Source: Synechococcus sp. Nb3U1
Lineage (GTDB): Bacteria; Cyanobacteriota; Cyanobacteriia; Thermostichales; Thermostichaceae
Direction of reading: 5' to 3'
DNA length: 64,000 nucleotides
NCBI RefSeq assembly: GCF_021533835.1
Contig: NZ_JAKFYQ010000002.1
Span: forward strand, 310,001 to 374,000
Part shown: positions 1-9,096 of the stretch, one piece after another
Layout: each line of letters begins with the position of its first letter
How positions within the stretch are numbered: position 1 is the first letter of the stretch
Program-made: the position numbers and the translations under genes
Notes under the pieces: model-generated
Database searches by the model: none
What the model was told of the DNA's origin: nothing
What the model saw: only the letters and a program-made list of their open reading frames with translations

Positions 1-878
1 TGCTCCATATTGCCATCTACCTGAGTGGTAGCGCGGATGTCTTGCATCAGGTAGACCCCATCTGGGCGCAGAGCGCGACAGATATTTTTTAAAACTTGAT
101 CGGGTCTTGCCTGATCATGAACAGCATCAAAAGTGGTGATAAAATCATAGGAATCAGGTTCATTAAACTGGGTAGTATCCTGGACAAAATAGTGAACATT
201 GGTCACCTGATATCGTTCAGCCTCGGCATTGGCAAACGCAATTGCATCTGAGTTCAAGTCATACCCCTTAAAGCGACTATTAGGGAAAAGACGAGCCATT
301 TTTAATAGGGCTTTGCCACGCCCACACCCTACATCTAACACATCAATACCCTGTTGCAGGGTTGCTTGGACTTCTGGGATCAAAGGCAAGATGTGCTCTT
401 CAAGAGCTTCCACGATATTTAGATTGCTATCTTCGGCCATCACCTGATGAAAACGGCCATATTCTGAGTAGTTGACACCACTCCCTTGATGGAAGCAATT
501 CACGATCTTGTCTTCAACTGAGGCCAAGACAGGAATATATTGGGCATAGGTGGCAAAGTTAGCAGCTCCAGCAGCACGAGTGAGAAACGCAGCATGTTCT
601 GGAGGCAGAAAATAAGTGTGCCCAGAGCTTTCATACTCAATGACTCGAGCCGTCACCAAAGCATTCAACCATTCCCGTACATAACGTTCTTGCAAGTTGG
701 CAGCCTCTGCAATCTGTTGACTGGTGGATTTGGGTAGGGATCCCATAATGTCAAATAGCCGAGTTTGATGGCCAACAGACATCATCAATACTAAAGCTGC
801 GTGATTGAGCGCATTGAGAGTATGTTCCGCAAAGGCTTCTGCTTTCTCTTGAGCAAAAGCAACTTGAGTATCCGACAT
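1..878 (-). CDS. class I SAM-dependent methyltransferase with N-terminal winged-helix-like region (3' end beyond window)
   Basis: The reading frame opens at the ATG at 878 and runs off the left edge without a stop, giving about 292 visible residues. Residues about 20-95 look like the winged-helix dimerisation region of Rv2258c-like methyltransferases. Motif I for SAM binding, VLDVGCGRG, lies near residues 180-188, followed by an acidic motif in GYDLNSD and by FDAVHDQARPDQ, so the Rossmann-type methyltransferase core is intact. The substrate cannot be read from sequence. Upstream, a 20-bp palindrome (1076-1095) and a TetR gene on the other strand suggest TetR control. A second minus-strand frame from 1039 to 791 overlaps the start and could be a leader, but I do not call it. 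Confidence 0.85.
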   Translation of the reverse strand, partial: MSDTQVAFAQEKAEAFAEHTLNALNHAALVLMMSVGHQTRLFDIMGSLPKSTSQQIAEAANLQERYVREWLNALVTARVIEYESSGHTYFLPPEHAAFLTRAAGAANFATYAQYIPVLASVEDKIVNCFHQGSGVNYSEYGRFHQVMAEDSNLNIVEALEEHILPLIPEVQATLQQGIDVLDVGCGRGKALLKMARLFPNSRFKGYDLNSDAIAFANAEAERYQVTNVHYFVQDTTQFNEPDSYDFITTFDAVHDQARPDQVLKNICRALRPDGVYLMQDIRATTQVDGNME

Positions 879-1421
879 ATTGACTCTCCTGTTTGGATGG
901 ATGAAACCGGACTGCGAATTTTCTGAGCCTTGATGCCTGTGAAGGGCATTGAGTTTTCGTGAGGAGCAAAGAGCTTACTCAGAGCTTCGGTAGCACACAA
1001 ACCCATAGCGATACACGCCAGAACGGCCATTGATGGCAATGCGGCGCGGAGCCAAGGGGTGAGCGAGAAGTTTTTTATACAAACTGGTTTGTATAGTATC
1101 TGGATCCCCCCCGTGAGATCAAGGCTTTTTGATGAAGAAATGTAAATCGTGCCTCTTAAACTCTTTCCAGAAAGGGTTTTGGATATGGATGACCTTGTCG
1201 GGCAGAAGACTCACCTTGAACAGACTAGATGGTTTTCATGGTAGAGTAAGTTCTAGGGGATCCCTGTTGGGCCTAGGAGCGCTCCCGGCCTGAGGGGGCG
1301 AGTTGTGCGTTCCATCCGGATCCAGCACCCCAAGCTCTAGATTGCAGGTGTGAGATTGTCAATCAGTGGCTGATCTTTCAAAAAATATTGATTGGCGAAC
1401 TCAAAAGTGAGAAATTGACCC
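879..1421. other. intergenic region between methyltransferase and tetR
   Basis: This 543-base gap holds the TetR-type palindrome at 1076-1095 and otherwise no gene I can support. It contains three GGATCC motifs, the genome-wide repeat. The minus-strand frame starting at 1039 begins with a short hydrophobic stretch but matches nothing I recognise and runs into the methyltransferase in another frame. Confidence 0.6.
1076..1095. promoter_or_regulatory. TetR-type operator palindrome
   Basis: The sequence TATACAAACTGGTTTGTATA is a perfect inverted repeat of 9 bp arms around a TG centre. Its size and its ACAAAC/GTTTGT arms fit operators of TetR-family repressors. It lies about 200 bp before the minus-strand methyltransferase start and 326 bp before the tetR start, so it could control both. 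Assignment to the neighbouring TetR is inference from proximity. Confidence 0.7.
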
Positions 1422-2081
1422 ATGGCAAAAAATGGCGCTCAAACCAAAAACAGCATCTTGGATGCAGCTCATCAGTTGGTGCTGGGGTATGGACTGGCAG
1501 GTACTTCCATAGACATGGTTTTGGAAAAAGCTGGGATTACCAAAGGAGCTTTTTTTTATCACTTTAAGAGCAAGGCGGAACTGGCAAAAGCCTTAGTGGA
1601 GCGCTACGCTAGCCAGGATGCCGCACATTTGGATACTCAACTGGATCGGGCAGAAAAGCTCAGCCGGGATCCCTTGGAACAGGTGCTAATTTTGGTGGGA
1701 CTGTTTATTGAAGAAGCCGAACAGATTTCTGAGCCGGGGGCAGGATGTCTGTATGCCTCTTACGTCTATGAGTTTGAGGGTTTGGATACTGAAATCCGCG
1801 CACTCTCAGCTCACGCACTGCTGCGTTGGCGAGAAAAATTGGGTCGAAAATTTGAGGAGGTCATGGCGCTTTATCCCCCTCAGCTGCCCGTCAAGGCTCA
1901 AGATCTGGCTGATGCGTTGGTGTCTGTTTTTGAAGGATCTTTCATTATGATCCGGGTTTTGCAGGAGCCTCAGCAAATGAAGCATCAACTCACCCATTAT
2001 CGCAATTATATTGAGTTGTTGTTTCGTCCCACGCTGAGAGAAATTGCCGTAAACCCCGACGGATTTACCCGTGGGATATGA
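1422..2081 (+). CDS. TetR/AcrR family transcriptional regulator
   Basis: A 219-residue protein of typical TetR length. The N-terminal helix-turn-helix lies near residues 10-55, with the family signature TSIDMVLEKAGITKGAFFYHF and the usual KSKAEL continuation. The C-terminal ligand domain (about 75-200) is divergent, so the inducer is unknown. The gene is divergent from the methyltransferase, with a perfect palindrome between them, a standard arrangement for a local repressor. It converges with the esterase gene, the stops lying 22 bases apart. The ATG at 1422 has no strong ribosome binding site, but the HTH position supports it. Confidence 0.9.
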   Translation: MAKNGAQTKNSILDAAHQLVLGYGLAGTSIDMVLEKAGITKGAFFYHFKSKAELAKALVERYASQDAAHLDTQLDRAEKLSRDPLEQVLILVGLFIEEAEQISEPGAGCLYASYVYEFEGLDTEIRALSAHALLRWREKLGRKFEEVMALYPPQLPVKAQDLADALVSVFEGSFIMIRVLQEPQQMKHQLTHYRNYIELLFRPTLREIAVNPDGFTRGI

Positions 2082-2103
2082 GATGGTGAGCGACAGCGAG
2101 CAA

Positions 2104-3312
2104 TTAGCTTGGTTCTTGGGCAGGAACCTTCAAGGTAGACGCCAAAAATCGCTCCGTAGCGTAGAGAGCCATTTGGCTGCTCAAGCCCCGGGGTACCGCA
2201 TCAAAGGCGTGATCGGCCCACGGGATCCGGATCAAAAGGGCCTTGTTCTCCATCTGTTGCAAGCGCTCGGCCAAAAGTTGCCCATACTTGGGCTGCACCA
2301 CATGATCCCGCCCACCATAGATAAGCAGCGTTGGCGGAAGCTGCGGACGCACCTGGTGAATGGGAGAAGCCTGGCGGTACAGATCCGGTCGGGTTGCCGG
2401 GGATCCCCCCAAAAACGCCTCCAGCACCGCACGGGTATTGATAGGGTCAGGTCGAGGCGGATCCGCATAGCCTGCCGCCAAGTCCACCGGCCCATACAAG
2501 ACGATCACCGCTCGCAAAGGAGTCGGTTGGGGTTCAGCACGGTAGGCCAACATCAAGGCCAACTGCCCCCCGGCAGAACGTCCCATCACCGCCATCCGTT
2601 CCGGATCCACTCCCCATTCCTGGGCGTGTTCCTGCACAAAGCGCACCCCAGCTCGCACATCTTCTAGTTGTGTAGGAAAGCGGTATCGGGGGGCATGGCG
2701 ATAGTCAAGGGCAATCACCGTGTAGCCTTGGGCCGCCAAAGCGTGGTTAAACAGGGCGTTATCCTCCGGGGATCCCCGTTGCCAAGCCCCCCCATAAATC
2801 ACCAACACCCCAGGGTAAAGGCCCTGGGGCATATCGTGGCGGTAGTGCACCGGAGGCATGTAGATCCTTAGTTTGAGGGGGATCCCATCCGGTTGGGCAA
2901 ACACCTGTTCTTGCGGTTCCCGAATCGGATCGAGTGGGATCCCAGCCAAACTGTCCCACAATTGAATTGGCTGTCTGGGCGGGGCAGTAGGGGCAGCCGA
3001 GACAAAAGGCTGTAGGGTCTGCTCCACCTGTCGCACCGTCATAGGAACCTGCAGCAGCGGCACCGAAAATAATCCTAGTGCCAGGAGTCCGAGTAGCAAT
3101 GGCCCCGCCGATAAACCCGCCAGGATCCCGAGCATCGCCAAAACCAACACCACCCCATTCAACAGCCACAAGCCAGGGCTCAGTTCCGGCACCCCAATCG
3201 ACAGGGGCAACAGAGCAAAGGTCGGAGCAGGGACTACAACCCACAAACTCAAAAACAGCAGGGATCCGCTGCTCAGCCACAACCCCACCTCCGCCAATCG
3301 GCTTAGACTCAT
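2104..3312 (-). CDS. membrane-anchored alpha/beta-hydrolase (esterase/lipase)
   Basis: A 402-residue protein. Residues about 8-90 form three hydrophobic segments, so the protein is anchored in a membrane. The hydrolase domain follows from about residue 125. The nucleophile elbow GRSAGG places the catalytic Ser at 246, Asp336 is in GGRDHVV and His368 is in WADHAFDA. The oxyanion motif HGGG of hormone-sensitive-lipase-like esterases is replaced by YGGAW (about 173-177), as in some BD-FAE/carboxylesterase members. The substrate is unknown; a carboxyl ester or lipid is likely. The gene stands alone and converges with tetR. Confidence 0.85.
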   Translation of the reverse strand: MSLSRLAEVGLWLSSGSLLFLSLWVVVPAPTFALLPLSIGVPELSPGLWLLNGVVLVLAMLGILAGLSAGPLLLGLLALGLFSVPLLQVPMTVRQVEQTLQPFVSAAPTAPPRQPIQLWDSLAGIPLDPIREPQEQVFAQPDGIPLKLRIYMPPVHYRHDMPQGLYPGVLVIYGGAWQRGSPEDNALFNHALAAQGYTVIALDYRHAPRYRFPTQLEDVRAGVRFVQEHAQEWGVDPERMAVMGRSAGGQLALMLAYRAEPQPTPLRAVIVLYGPVDLAAGYADPPRPDPINTRAVLEAFLGGSPATRPDLYRQASPIHQVRPQLPPTLLIYGGRDHVVQPKYGQLLAERLQQMENKALLIRIPWADHAFDAVPRGLSSQMALYATERFLASTLKVPAQEPS

Positions 3313-3625
3313 CCGGTTTCCTTTCGGGTTTCCCGCAGGTGTTTTGATCAGGACTCAATAGGCTGCCCTGAGCCTAGCTTGAAAGCGGAGCCCATCTCCC
3401 TCTACCCAGTACAGGGGTTGTGTAGATGTGAATCCCCACAAGCAGCCGCTGCAAATCCCATCCCTTTCGGTAAGATAGAGACGAAGTCAGTAGCACTTTT
3501 CTTCCTTCCTCCTCCAGGCTCCAATTAGCACGTTTGGCTGCTGCTTCTCTCTCCAAGGGGATCCCCTTGGGCGTACCTGATCATCATGATCATGGTTGAT
3601 CATTTTTTGTGGGTGAGGAGGAAGA
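3313..3625. other. intergenic region before murA
   Basis: This 313-base divergent gap should contain promoters for the esterase gene and murA, but I see no clear -35/-10 pair. It contains an 18-bp perfect palindrome CCAAGGGGATCCCCTTGG at 3553-3570, an extended form of the GGATCC repeat, and TGATCA-TCA-TGATCA at 3578-3592. Confidence 0.5.
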
Positions 3626-4993
3626 TTGAAAGACATCATGGAAGGGTTTGTCCCGTCGCCAACCCTGGCTGGAACCGGATCCCTGCCCGAAACTGCTGGC
3701 CCCGTTTTGCACATCACTGGCAAGCACCCTTTACAAGGCCATATTCCTGTTGGCGGAGCAAAAAACTCAGCTCTGGCACTCATGGCGGGATCCCTTTTGG
3801 CCCCCGGTGCCTGTCGCATTCAGAATGTGCCGCGCCTGTTGGATATTGAGCGCATGGGGCAGATCCTGACCACACTGGGGGTTAAGGTTTCCCATGTTGG
3901 TCATACCCTCGACCTGGATGCTAGCTCCCTTAAAACCTCCCAAGCTCCCTACGAATTGGTCAGCCAGTTGCGGGCTAGCTTCTTCATCACTGGGCCGTTG
4001 TTAGCCCGTTTGGGGGTGGCGCGAGTGCCTTTACCAGGTGGTTGTGCCATCGGATCCCGTCCAGTGGATCTGCATGTGCGTGGGTTACAGGCGTTGGGAG
4101 CAACCGTCCAAATCGAACATGGGGTGGTTCATGCCTGTGCCCGTAAGTTGGTGGGAACCCGCATCTACCTCGACTATCCCAGCGTCGGTGCCACCGAAAC
4201 CCTGATGATGGCGGCAACTCTGGCGGAAGGGGAAACGGTGATCGAAAATGCCGCCCAAGAACCGGAAGTGGCAGACTTGGCCCATTTTTGTCAGGCGATG
4301 GGAGCCCGCATTCGCGGCGTGGGCACCAATACTCTGGTAGTAGTGGGGGTACCCCGTCTGCACGGCGCGGAATACACCGTCATTCCCGATCGCATCGAGG
4401 CCAGTACCTATCTCATCGCCGGGGCCATTACCCGTTCTCACCTGACCATTGGCCCTGTCATTCCCGACCATCTGCGGGCGGTGATCGCCAAATTGCAAGT
4501 GATGGGGCTGCGGGTGGAAGAAGAAGGCCCGAACCGCCTGCGCATTGCCCCGGCCCAATTGGAATCCGGTTGGCTCTGCCAGGCTACAGATATACAAACG
4601 CTGCCCTATCCGGGTTTTCCGACCGATGTACAAGCGCCGATCATGGCTTTGGCGGCCCTCAGTGAAGGCAGTTGCACCATCGAGGAAACGGTATTTGAAA
4701 ACCGTATGCACCACATCCCCGAACTGAACCGCATGGGAGCAGATATTCGCCTGAAAAACCGTGTGGCCTTGATCCGGGGGGTGCCCTCGTTTTCTGCTGC
4801 ACCGGTAGTGGCTACCGATTTGCGGGCGGGCGCGGCCCTAGTATTGGCCGGGTTGGCCGCCGAGGGATCCTCCACCATTCATGGATTGCACTACATCGAT
4901 CGCGGTTACGAAGCCATCGATGAGAAGCTGCGCAATGTCGGGGCAAAGGTGTACCGGGGGGAAAGCCCGGCGCGGATCCCGGTTACAGCTTGA
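3626..4993 (+). CDS. murA: UDP-N-acetylglucosamine 1-carboxyvinyltransferase
   Basis: MurA transfers enolpyruvate from PEP to UDP-GlcNAc, the first committed step of peptidoglycan synthesis in the cytosol. The 455-residue product carries the conserved GGAKNSAL near residue 43, LRASFF near 115, and the catalytic loop [14 protein letters not shown] with the active Cys at about 140; this residue is also the fosfomycin target. The C-terminal motif [13 protein letters not shown] and the ending YIDRGYE are typical of the EPSP-synthase fold. The frame starts at the ATG at 3626; an ATG four codons later (3638) is an alternative. The length agrees with cyanobacterial MurA. No other murein genes are nearby. 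Confidence 0.96.
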   Translation: MKDIMEGFVPSPTLAGTGSLPETAGPVLHITGKHPLQGHIPVGGAKNSALALMAGSLLAPGACRIQNVPRLLDIERMGQILTTLGVKVSHVGHTLDLDASSLKTSQAPYELVSQLRASFFITGPLLARLGVARVPLPGGCAIGSRPVDLHVRGLQALGATVQIEHGVVHACARKLVGTRIYLDYPSVGATETLMMAATLAEGETVIENAAQEPEVADLAHFCQAMGARIRGVGTNTLVVVGVPRLHGAEYTVIPDRIEASTYLIAGAITRSHLTIGPVIPDHLRAVIAKLQVMGLRVEEEGPNRLRIAPAQLESGWLCQATDIQTLPYPGFPTDVQAPIMALAALSEGSCTIEETVFENRMHHIPELNRMGADIRLKNRVALIRGVPSFSAAPVVATDLRAGAALVLAGLAAEGSSTIHGLHYIDRGYEAIDEKLRNVGAKVYRGESPARIPVTA

Positions 4994-5234
4994 GGGGGTA
5001 TAGCCCGATTCTTGGTTGTACTGATGTGGGTCAAACGCAGCACCGCCTGTTCTGCCCCGGAAGGGATATGGCCGCGGAGGGAGCTGCCCAGTGACCCTGC
5101 CCTATCACTTGTCCCAATTTACTGACCCACAGAATAGTTGCCACAAGCCTGACCGGGATCACAGGCTGACCGATATCACTGCCCCACCCCACTCCCATCG
5201 AGTCCAATAGAGACAGTTGAGTTCCACCACTGCC

Positions 5235-5429
5235 ATGTCTATCCGCCAGATTGTCGAATCTGCTCTACAGCGAGCTTACTTGACCCGTGAGCAAGAATCC
5301 CAAATCAACCACCTGCTCTGGCAGCAGCTCTACAGCCAAACCGATCTGGATGCTATCGATCAACTGACCCTCGCCTTGCTCAGAGGGCAGGTACAGGCTG
5401 AACCGCGCATGGCATCCTACGCTGCCTAA
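5235..5429 (+). CDS. small conserved cyanobacterial-type protein, paralogue A
   Basis: A predicted 64-residue protein starting at the ATG at 5235; a TTG at 5217 would add six residues. It aligns without gaps with the next small gene (5564-5770): both show a hydrophobic helix (RQIVESAL / QAIIDEAF), LT, a Gln-rich stretch, LL..Q.YS.T and an L..AL..G.V ending. A third relative is at 27212. The pattern predicts a compact helical protein with no cysteines, signal peptide or membrane segment. I do not recognise a function; this looks like a short cyanobacterial family kept in several copies. Confidence 0.65.
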   Translation: MSIRQIVESALQRAYLTREQESQINHLLWQQLYSQTDLDAIDQLTLALLRGQVQAEPRMASYAA

Positions 5430-5563
5430 GGGTTTCTACGTCATTTCATGGGGGCAGTTGCAGAAAAATACGCCAAATCGCTTAGATCAATATCCGTACA
5501 ACCGCCAAGGCTAGAGGATACCCCAAATTCCATACTGAAAGTACAGTTGGGGCGGATCTCCAC

Positions 5564-5770
5564 ATGGACAGTATGCAGGCTATTATCGACGAAGCCTTTC
5601 AAACACGGGTGCTGACTCATCGGCAGCAGCGGCATCTGGATGTACTGTTAATGCGCCAGCAATATAGCAGTACGGAGTTGCAGGGGCTACGACAATTGCG
5701 CCAAGCCCTAGCAGAAGGCCATGTGGTCTCTGGCTCCGATAGCTTGGTTTTGATGAGCGAATCTACTTAA
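5564..5770 (+). CDS. small conserved cyanobacterial-type protein, paralogue B
   Basis: A 68-residue protein starting at the ATG at 5564, 134 bases after paralogue A and in the same orientation. It keeps the paralogue pattern: an N-terminal amphipathic helix, LTHRQQ, LLMRQQYSSTEL and LRQALAEGHV. Two adjacent copies point to tandem duplication followed by strong divergence, since identity is mostly at helix-core positions. It is soluble and has no recognised catalytic motif; the function is unknown. Confidence 0.65.
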   Translation: MDSMQAIIDEAFQTRVLTHRQQRHLDVLLMRQQYSSTELQGLRQLRQALAEGHVVSGSDSLVLMSEST

Positions 5771-5788
5771 ATCAAGTTCATCCAGCCT

Positions 5789-5895
5789 TACAGCCTTTTC
5801 CAGCTTTATCTGATACAGCAGATTCACGTCAATCCCTTGCTCCATCAAGTTTTTTGTCTAGCTCAAGAGCCTGTATGAAGTCGGAAAAGGCTGTA
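5789..5895. repeat. dispersed inverted-repeat element, copy A
   Basis: TACAGCCTTTTCC at 5789-5801 pairs perfectly with GGAAAAGGCTGTA at 5883-5895, enclosing an 81-base loop between two genes. The right arm region (5861-5895, read in reverse) matches 55780-55814 in 32 of 35 positions, and a shorter part matches 59380-59404. This fits a small non-coding mobile repeat or a structured intergenic element. Confidence 0.55.
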
Positions 5896-6005
5896 TATTT
5901 ACATCTAATGACAGTCAAAACTGTCGGATCCAACCGCGGAAAGGGCAGGGAAGTGCTGTACAACTGAGGCAGTGGCGCTGCTGCTCTCTTCTATTGGCTC
6001 AACCC

Positions 6006-6788
6006 ATGAAACCCTTTGCTCTGCCGGATCCCTGGGGCATCTATTCTGTTTGGCGTCGCCATGCGGAGGTGTATCGCAAAACCTGGCTGGTGAACTTTTT
6101 GCCCCCAGTCACCGAGCCTTTGGTTTATCTGCTGGCATTTGGTTTTGGCCTCACCCCTTTGGTGGGGGAGCTGGTGTACTTGGGGCAGCCCGCCACCTAT
6201 CTGCAATTTATTGCACCAGGGATGATCGCGGTGGCCATCCTTTTCCAGGCTTTTTTTGAAGGAGCCTACGGCAGCTTTATTCGCCTTAACTATCAGCGCA
6301 CCTGGCATGCTCTTCTCACCGCTCCTCTCAGCTACACCCAGGTGTTTTTGGGAGATTGGCTTTGGGCGGCTACCCGTGGCTTTATTTCCGGGATAGTCAC
6401 CGGGTTGGTGACGGTGGTGGTTGGCCTTTATCCCCTGCAGGGGTTGCTGGGATCCCTGCCGATTTTGGCCTTGGGAAGCTTGGTGTTCGCTGCCATGGGA
6501 TTGCTGACAGCAGGGCTAGTGGTGACGGTGGATCAGGTGAACGTGCCGATCTTCACCTTGGTGGTGCCGATGTTCGTGTTGTGTGGCACCTATTTCCCGC
6601 GAGATAACCTGCCGGTTGCCCTGAACTGGGTAGCCAGCTTTTTGCCCCTGTCCAGTTTGGTGGATTTGGTGCGTTGGCCGCTGGGGTTGCCCAACCTATG
6701 GCTGCTGGAATTGGCTTGGATGATCCTGTTGGTAGTGGGGGTGGGGGCTTTAGCCCACTGGCAGTTGGCCCGTAGGTTGTTCAGCTAG
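6006..6788 (+). CDS. ABC-2 type transporter permease (NodJ/DrrB-like)
   Basis: A protein of about 260 residues with six predicted membrane spans: WLVNFLPPVTEPLVYLLAFG, the segment around FIAPGMIAVAILFQ, the GIVTGLVTVVVG region, LALGSLVFAAMGLLTAGL, FTLVVPMFVLCGTYFP and a C-terminal LAWMILLVVGVGAL. The GTYFP motif before the last helices is typical of ABC-2 exporters of polysaccharide, lipooligosaccharide or drugs. No ATPase gene adjoins it, so the partner must lie elsewhere. The ATG at 6006 is preferred; a TTG at 5994 would add four residues. The cargo cannot be deduced. Confidence 0.85.
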   Translation: MKPFALPDPWGIYSVWRRHAEVYRKTWLVNFLPPVTEPLVYLLAFGFGLTPLVGELVYLGQPATYLQFIAPGMIAVAILFQAFFEGAYGSFIRLNYQRTWHALLTAPLSYTQVFLGDWLWAATRGFISGIVTGLVTVVVGLYPLQGLLGSLPILALGSLVFAAMGLLTAGLVVTVDQVNVPIFTLVVPMFVLCGTYFPRDNLPVALNWVASFLPLSSLVDLVRWPLGLPNLWLLELAWMILLVVGVGALAHWQLARRLFS

Positions 6789-6902
6789 CTGTTTTAGCTT
6801 TTTCGATAAGAGGGGTAGTGAGGGAGTATCCGCTCACACAGCTTTGGGGCCAGCCCTCTTTTAGGGTAGGAGCTGTTCTGAGTAACTGCCTCTGTGTCGG
6901 CC

Positions 6903-7952
6903 ATGTCTCCAATCCCTTCCCTTCAGCCTCTTCTCCCTCAACAGAGCGGGATCCCGTGCTTGGACATCACCCCTTTTCGGGAAGGGACAGATCCGCTGGG
7001 ACTAGCCAAGGCGTTCGGGGCCGCCCTGGAGCAGGTGGGGTTTGTGATCATTACAGGCCACGGGATCCCAGAGGAGATAATCCAAACCGCTTACGACAAG
7101 GTGCTGGCCTTCTACGATCTGCCCCTAGACCAGAAGATGCTGGTGGCCATTCCAGATCGGGTGAAAAATCGGGGGTATCTACCGATTGGTATCGAAAGTG
7201 TGGCTGCTACCCGTGGAGCAGAAATTCCCTACGGTGACCCTCCGGGTCGTGCGGAGCACGATCTCTGTGAAGCCCTGGTATTTAACGACCTGTTTCGGGA
7301 AGATCTGCAACGGCCTCAGGCAGGATGGGATCCCGACTCTGGTAACCTTTGGCCCACCTATCCAGCGGGATTGCGGGCAGCCCTGCTCACCTACGATGCA
7401 GCCTTGCTGGGGCTCACTGAAACCTTAATGCGCATCAGCGCCCTGGCATTAGACTTACCAGAAACCTATTTTCTGCCCTTTATGGAGGGGAAAGGGGGAG
7501 TGCTGCGGGCGGTGCATTATCCCGAACAAGAGGTGGAACCGAGACCAGGGCAATTGCGCTACGGCGCTCACTCCGACTACGGCGGCTTTACCCTTCTGCG
7601 GCAAGATGGGGCACCGGGGGGACTACAGATATACTCCAAGTCAGCGGAGTGGATCGATGTGCAGGCCGTTCCCAACTCCTTTGTCATCAACATTGGCGAT
7701 TTGCTGGCCCGTTGGACAAATGACCGTTGGCGCTCTACAGTGCACCGGGTGGTGAACCCCCCCAGAGAGGCTTTCGGCGCGAGCCGCCGTCTATCCTTAG
7801 TTTATTTTACGGCCCCCCGCGATGATGCTTGGATCGAATGCTTGCCCACTTGCCAGGATGCAGGCAATCCCCCTCGCTATGCCCCTGTACGGGCCGGGGA
7901 ATATATCCGCTCTAAGTTGGATATCTCGATGATTGGGGAGAGAAGGCACTAA
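6903..7952 (+). CDS. 2-oxoglutarate/Fe(II)-dependent oxygenase, isopenicillin N synthase family
   Basis: About 349 residues with the family's two domains: an N-terminal DIOX_N-like part (VGFVIITGHGIP, YDLPLDQK) and a C-terminal jelly roll. Counting from the upstream GTG at 6894, the iron triad is His226 and Asp228 in AHSDYGG plus His284 in STVHRVV; Arg299 and Ser301 in RRLSL bind the 2-oxoglutarate carboxylate. All catalytic residues are present, so it should be active. The substrate is unknown. A second member lies at 47614-48585. The stop overlaps the convergent cyclase-like gene by four bases. Confidence 0.9.
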   Translation: MSPIPSLQPLLPQQSGIPCLDITPFREGTDPLGLAKAFGAALEQVGFVIITGHGIPEEIIQTAYDKVLAFYDLPLDQKMLVAIPDRVKNRGYLPIGIESVAATRGAEIPYGDPPGRAEHDLCEALVFNDLFREDLQRPQAGWDPDSGNLWPTYPAGLRAALLTYDAALLGLTETLMRISALALDLPETYFLPFMEGKGGVLRAVHYPEQEVEPRPGQLRYGAHSDYGGFTLLRQDGAPGGLQIYSKSAEWIDVQAVPNSFVINIGDLLARWTNDRWRSTVHRVVNPPREAFGASRRLSLVYFTAPRDDAWIECLPTCQDAGNPPRYAPVRAGEYIRSKLDISMIGERRH

Positions 7953-8959
7953 AAACGAGACCAAGCCCGCAGCCATTCCCGTAGCGTTTCCAACCATCCA
8001 GTCGGCTGTGTGGCTGCCCAAGGGGATCCCGTGGCCGAGTCTTCATGTGGGAGAAAATTGGTCTGTCCGGGAGGTACTGCATAAACCCGAATGGGCTTGG
8101 CGTTGGGAGAGGGTTTCACTGGGTGCGCCTGCACGTGTGAGAGTTGTTCCCTCACCGCTTGATACACAGGTGTGGATAGCAGCAACTGGGAACTGAGCTC
8201 CACATTGGCTGACTCCAACCAGGTGGCAAAATTCACCGACTTGCCAAAGGCGGAAACCCGCTGTGGGTCTTGAGGATCGATATTGAGCAAAATCGTGGGC
8301 CCGTAGTGGATCCCGAGGGTGAGGTTGACCTCTGGGTAAGAGAGTTCCCGCAGAGTGGTGTTCAGATCCGCCACCGACTCTAGAAGGGCCAGCCCGGTTT
8401 GCAGGGCTTGTTGTACTGCTGTCTGAGGATGCTTGAGGCCAAAAAGAGCCAGGCTTTTGAAGCCGTTGTGGCTGGTCAATACCCCCTGATACTGCTTTAC
8501 AAGCGCACCCATTTGGGTGAAATAGCGGCCCAAGGTATAGACAATATCGTAGGGAAAGTGTTCTTCGTCGAAGGTGGCCATTCCCCGTAGGGAGGCGCTG
8601 AGGATGGCGGCTGGGACTCGGCTACCGATGGAATGAGCCCGCAATTGATGTTGGGCCACCTCTACATCTTCACTGTCGATCACCAACCGCTGTAGGGTAA
8701 CATCCCCGGTAATGCGAGTTTGACAGGCTAGCCGGATGTGCACAGGCAGATCCAGCCGTTCCGCCAATTTTTTCTCGGCAGGGGTCATGATGCGGCAATG
8801 TTCACTGCCTTCTAGGATCATGATGCGACAGGTGGAGCAGGCTGCATTTCCTCCACAGGCATGGGCATGGCGTACCCCCGCATCGAGCAAGTTCTCTAAG
8901 ACGCTGCGTAGGGGGTCGGCCTCAAATACGAGGTTGTCAGGGCGACAGGTAATCTGCAT
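7949..8959 (-). CDS. [2Fe-2S] ferredoxin domain fused to degenerate class III nucleotidyl cyclase domain
   Basis: Residue numbers count from a possible TTG start at 8974; the ATG at 8959 is five codons later and preferred. Residues 6-95 are a plant-type ferredoxin domain with cluster ligands Cys40, Cys46, Cys49 and Cys84. Residues about 115-300 match the class III adenylate/guanylate cyclase fold, with GIHYGPTILLNI and AFGKSVNFATWLE aligning to conserved strands. Both metal-binding Asp positions are lost (SASLRG instead of F.D..G; NGFKSLA instead of GD) and the transition-state Arg is Trp in FATWLE. It is probably a redox-sensing pseudocyclase rather than an active enzyme; that role is inference. 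Confidence 0.8.
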   Translation of the reverse strand: MQITCRPDNLVFEADPLRSVLENLLDAGVRHAHACGGNAACSTCRIMILEGSEHCRIMTPAEKKLAERLDLPVHIRLACQTRITGDVTLQRLVIDSEDVEVAQHQLRAHSIGSRVPAAILSASLRGMATFDEEHFPYDIVYTLGRYFTQMGALVKQYQGVLTSHNGFKSLALFGLKHPQTAVQQALQTGLALLESVADLNTTLRELSYPEVNLTLGIHYGPTILLNIDPQDPQRVSAFGKSVNFATWLESANVELSSQLLLSTPVYQAVREQLSHVQAHPVKPSPNAKPIRVYAVPPGQTNFLPHEDSATGSPWAATQPTGWLETLREWLRAWSRF

Positions 8960-9096
8960 AGTTGGAGCTAGCAAAAGATACTTTCAAGAACACCTAATAA
9001 CGAGTACGGAGCTGCCTCCGGTTTGGATACGTTTTTCCTCAACTGGCCGCCACAACTCAGATGATAGAGTACAGAAAAGTCTGCGCGAGCCCTTTC

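Noticed and set aside
791-1039. minus-strand frame with hydrophobic N terminus before the methyltransferase
   Set aside because: It matches nothing, overlaps the methyltransferase in another frame and has no clear ribosome binding site.
5152-5174. short stem (AGCCTG/CAGGCT) after murA as a terminator
   Set aside because: Six base pairs with a 10-base loop, no T-tract and about 160 bases from the stop; too weak to call.
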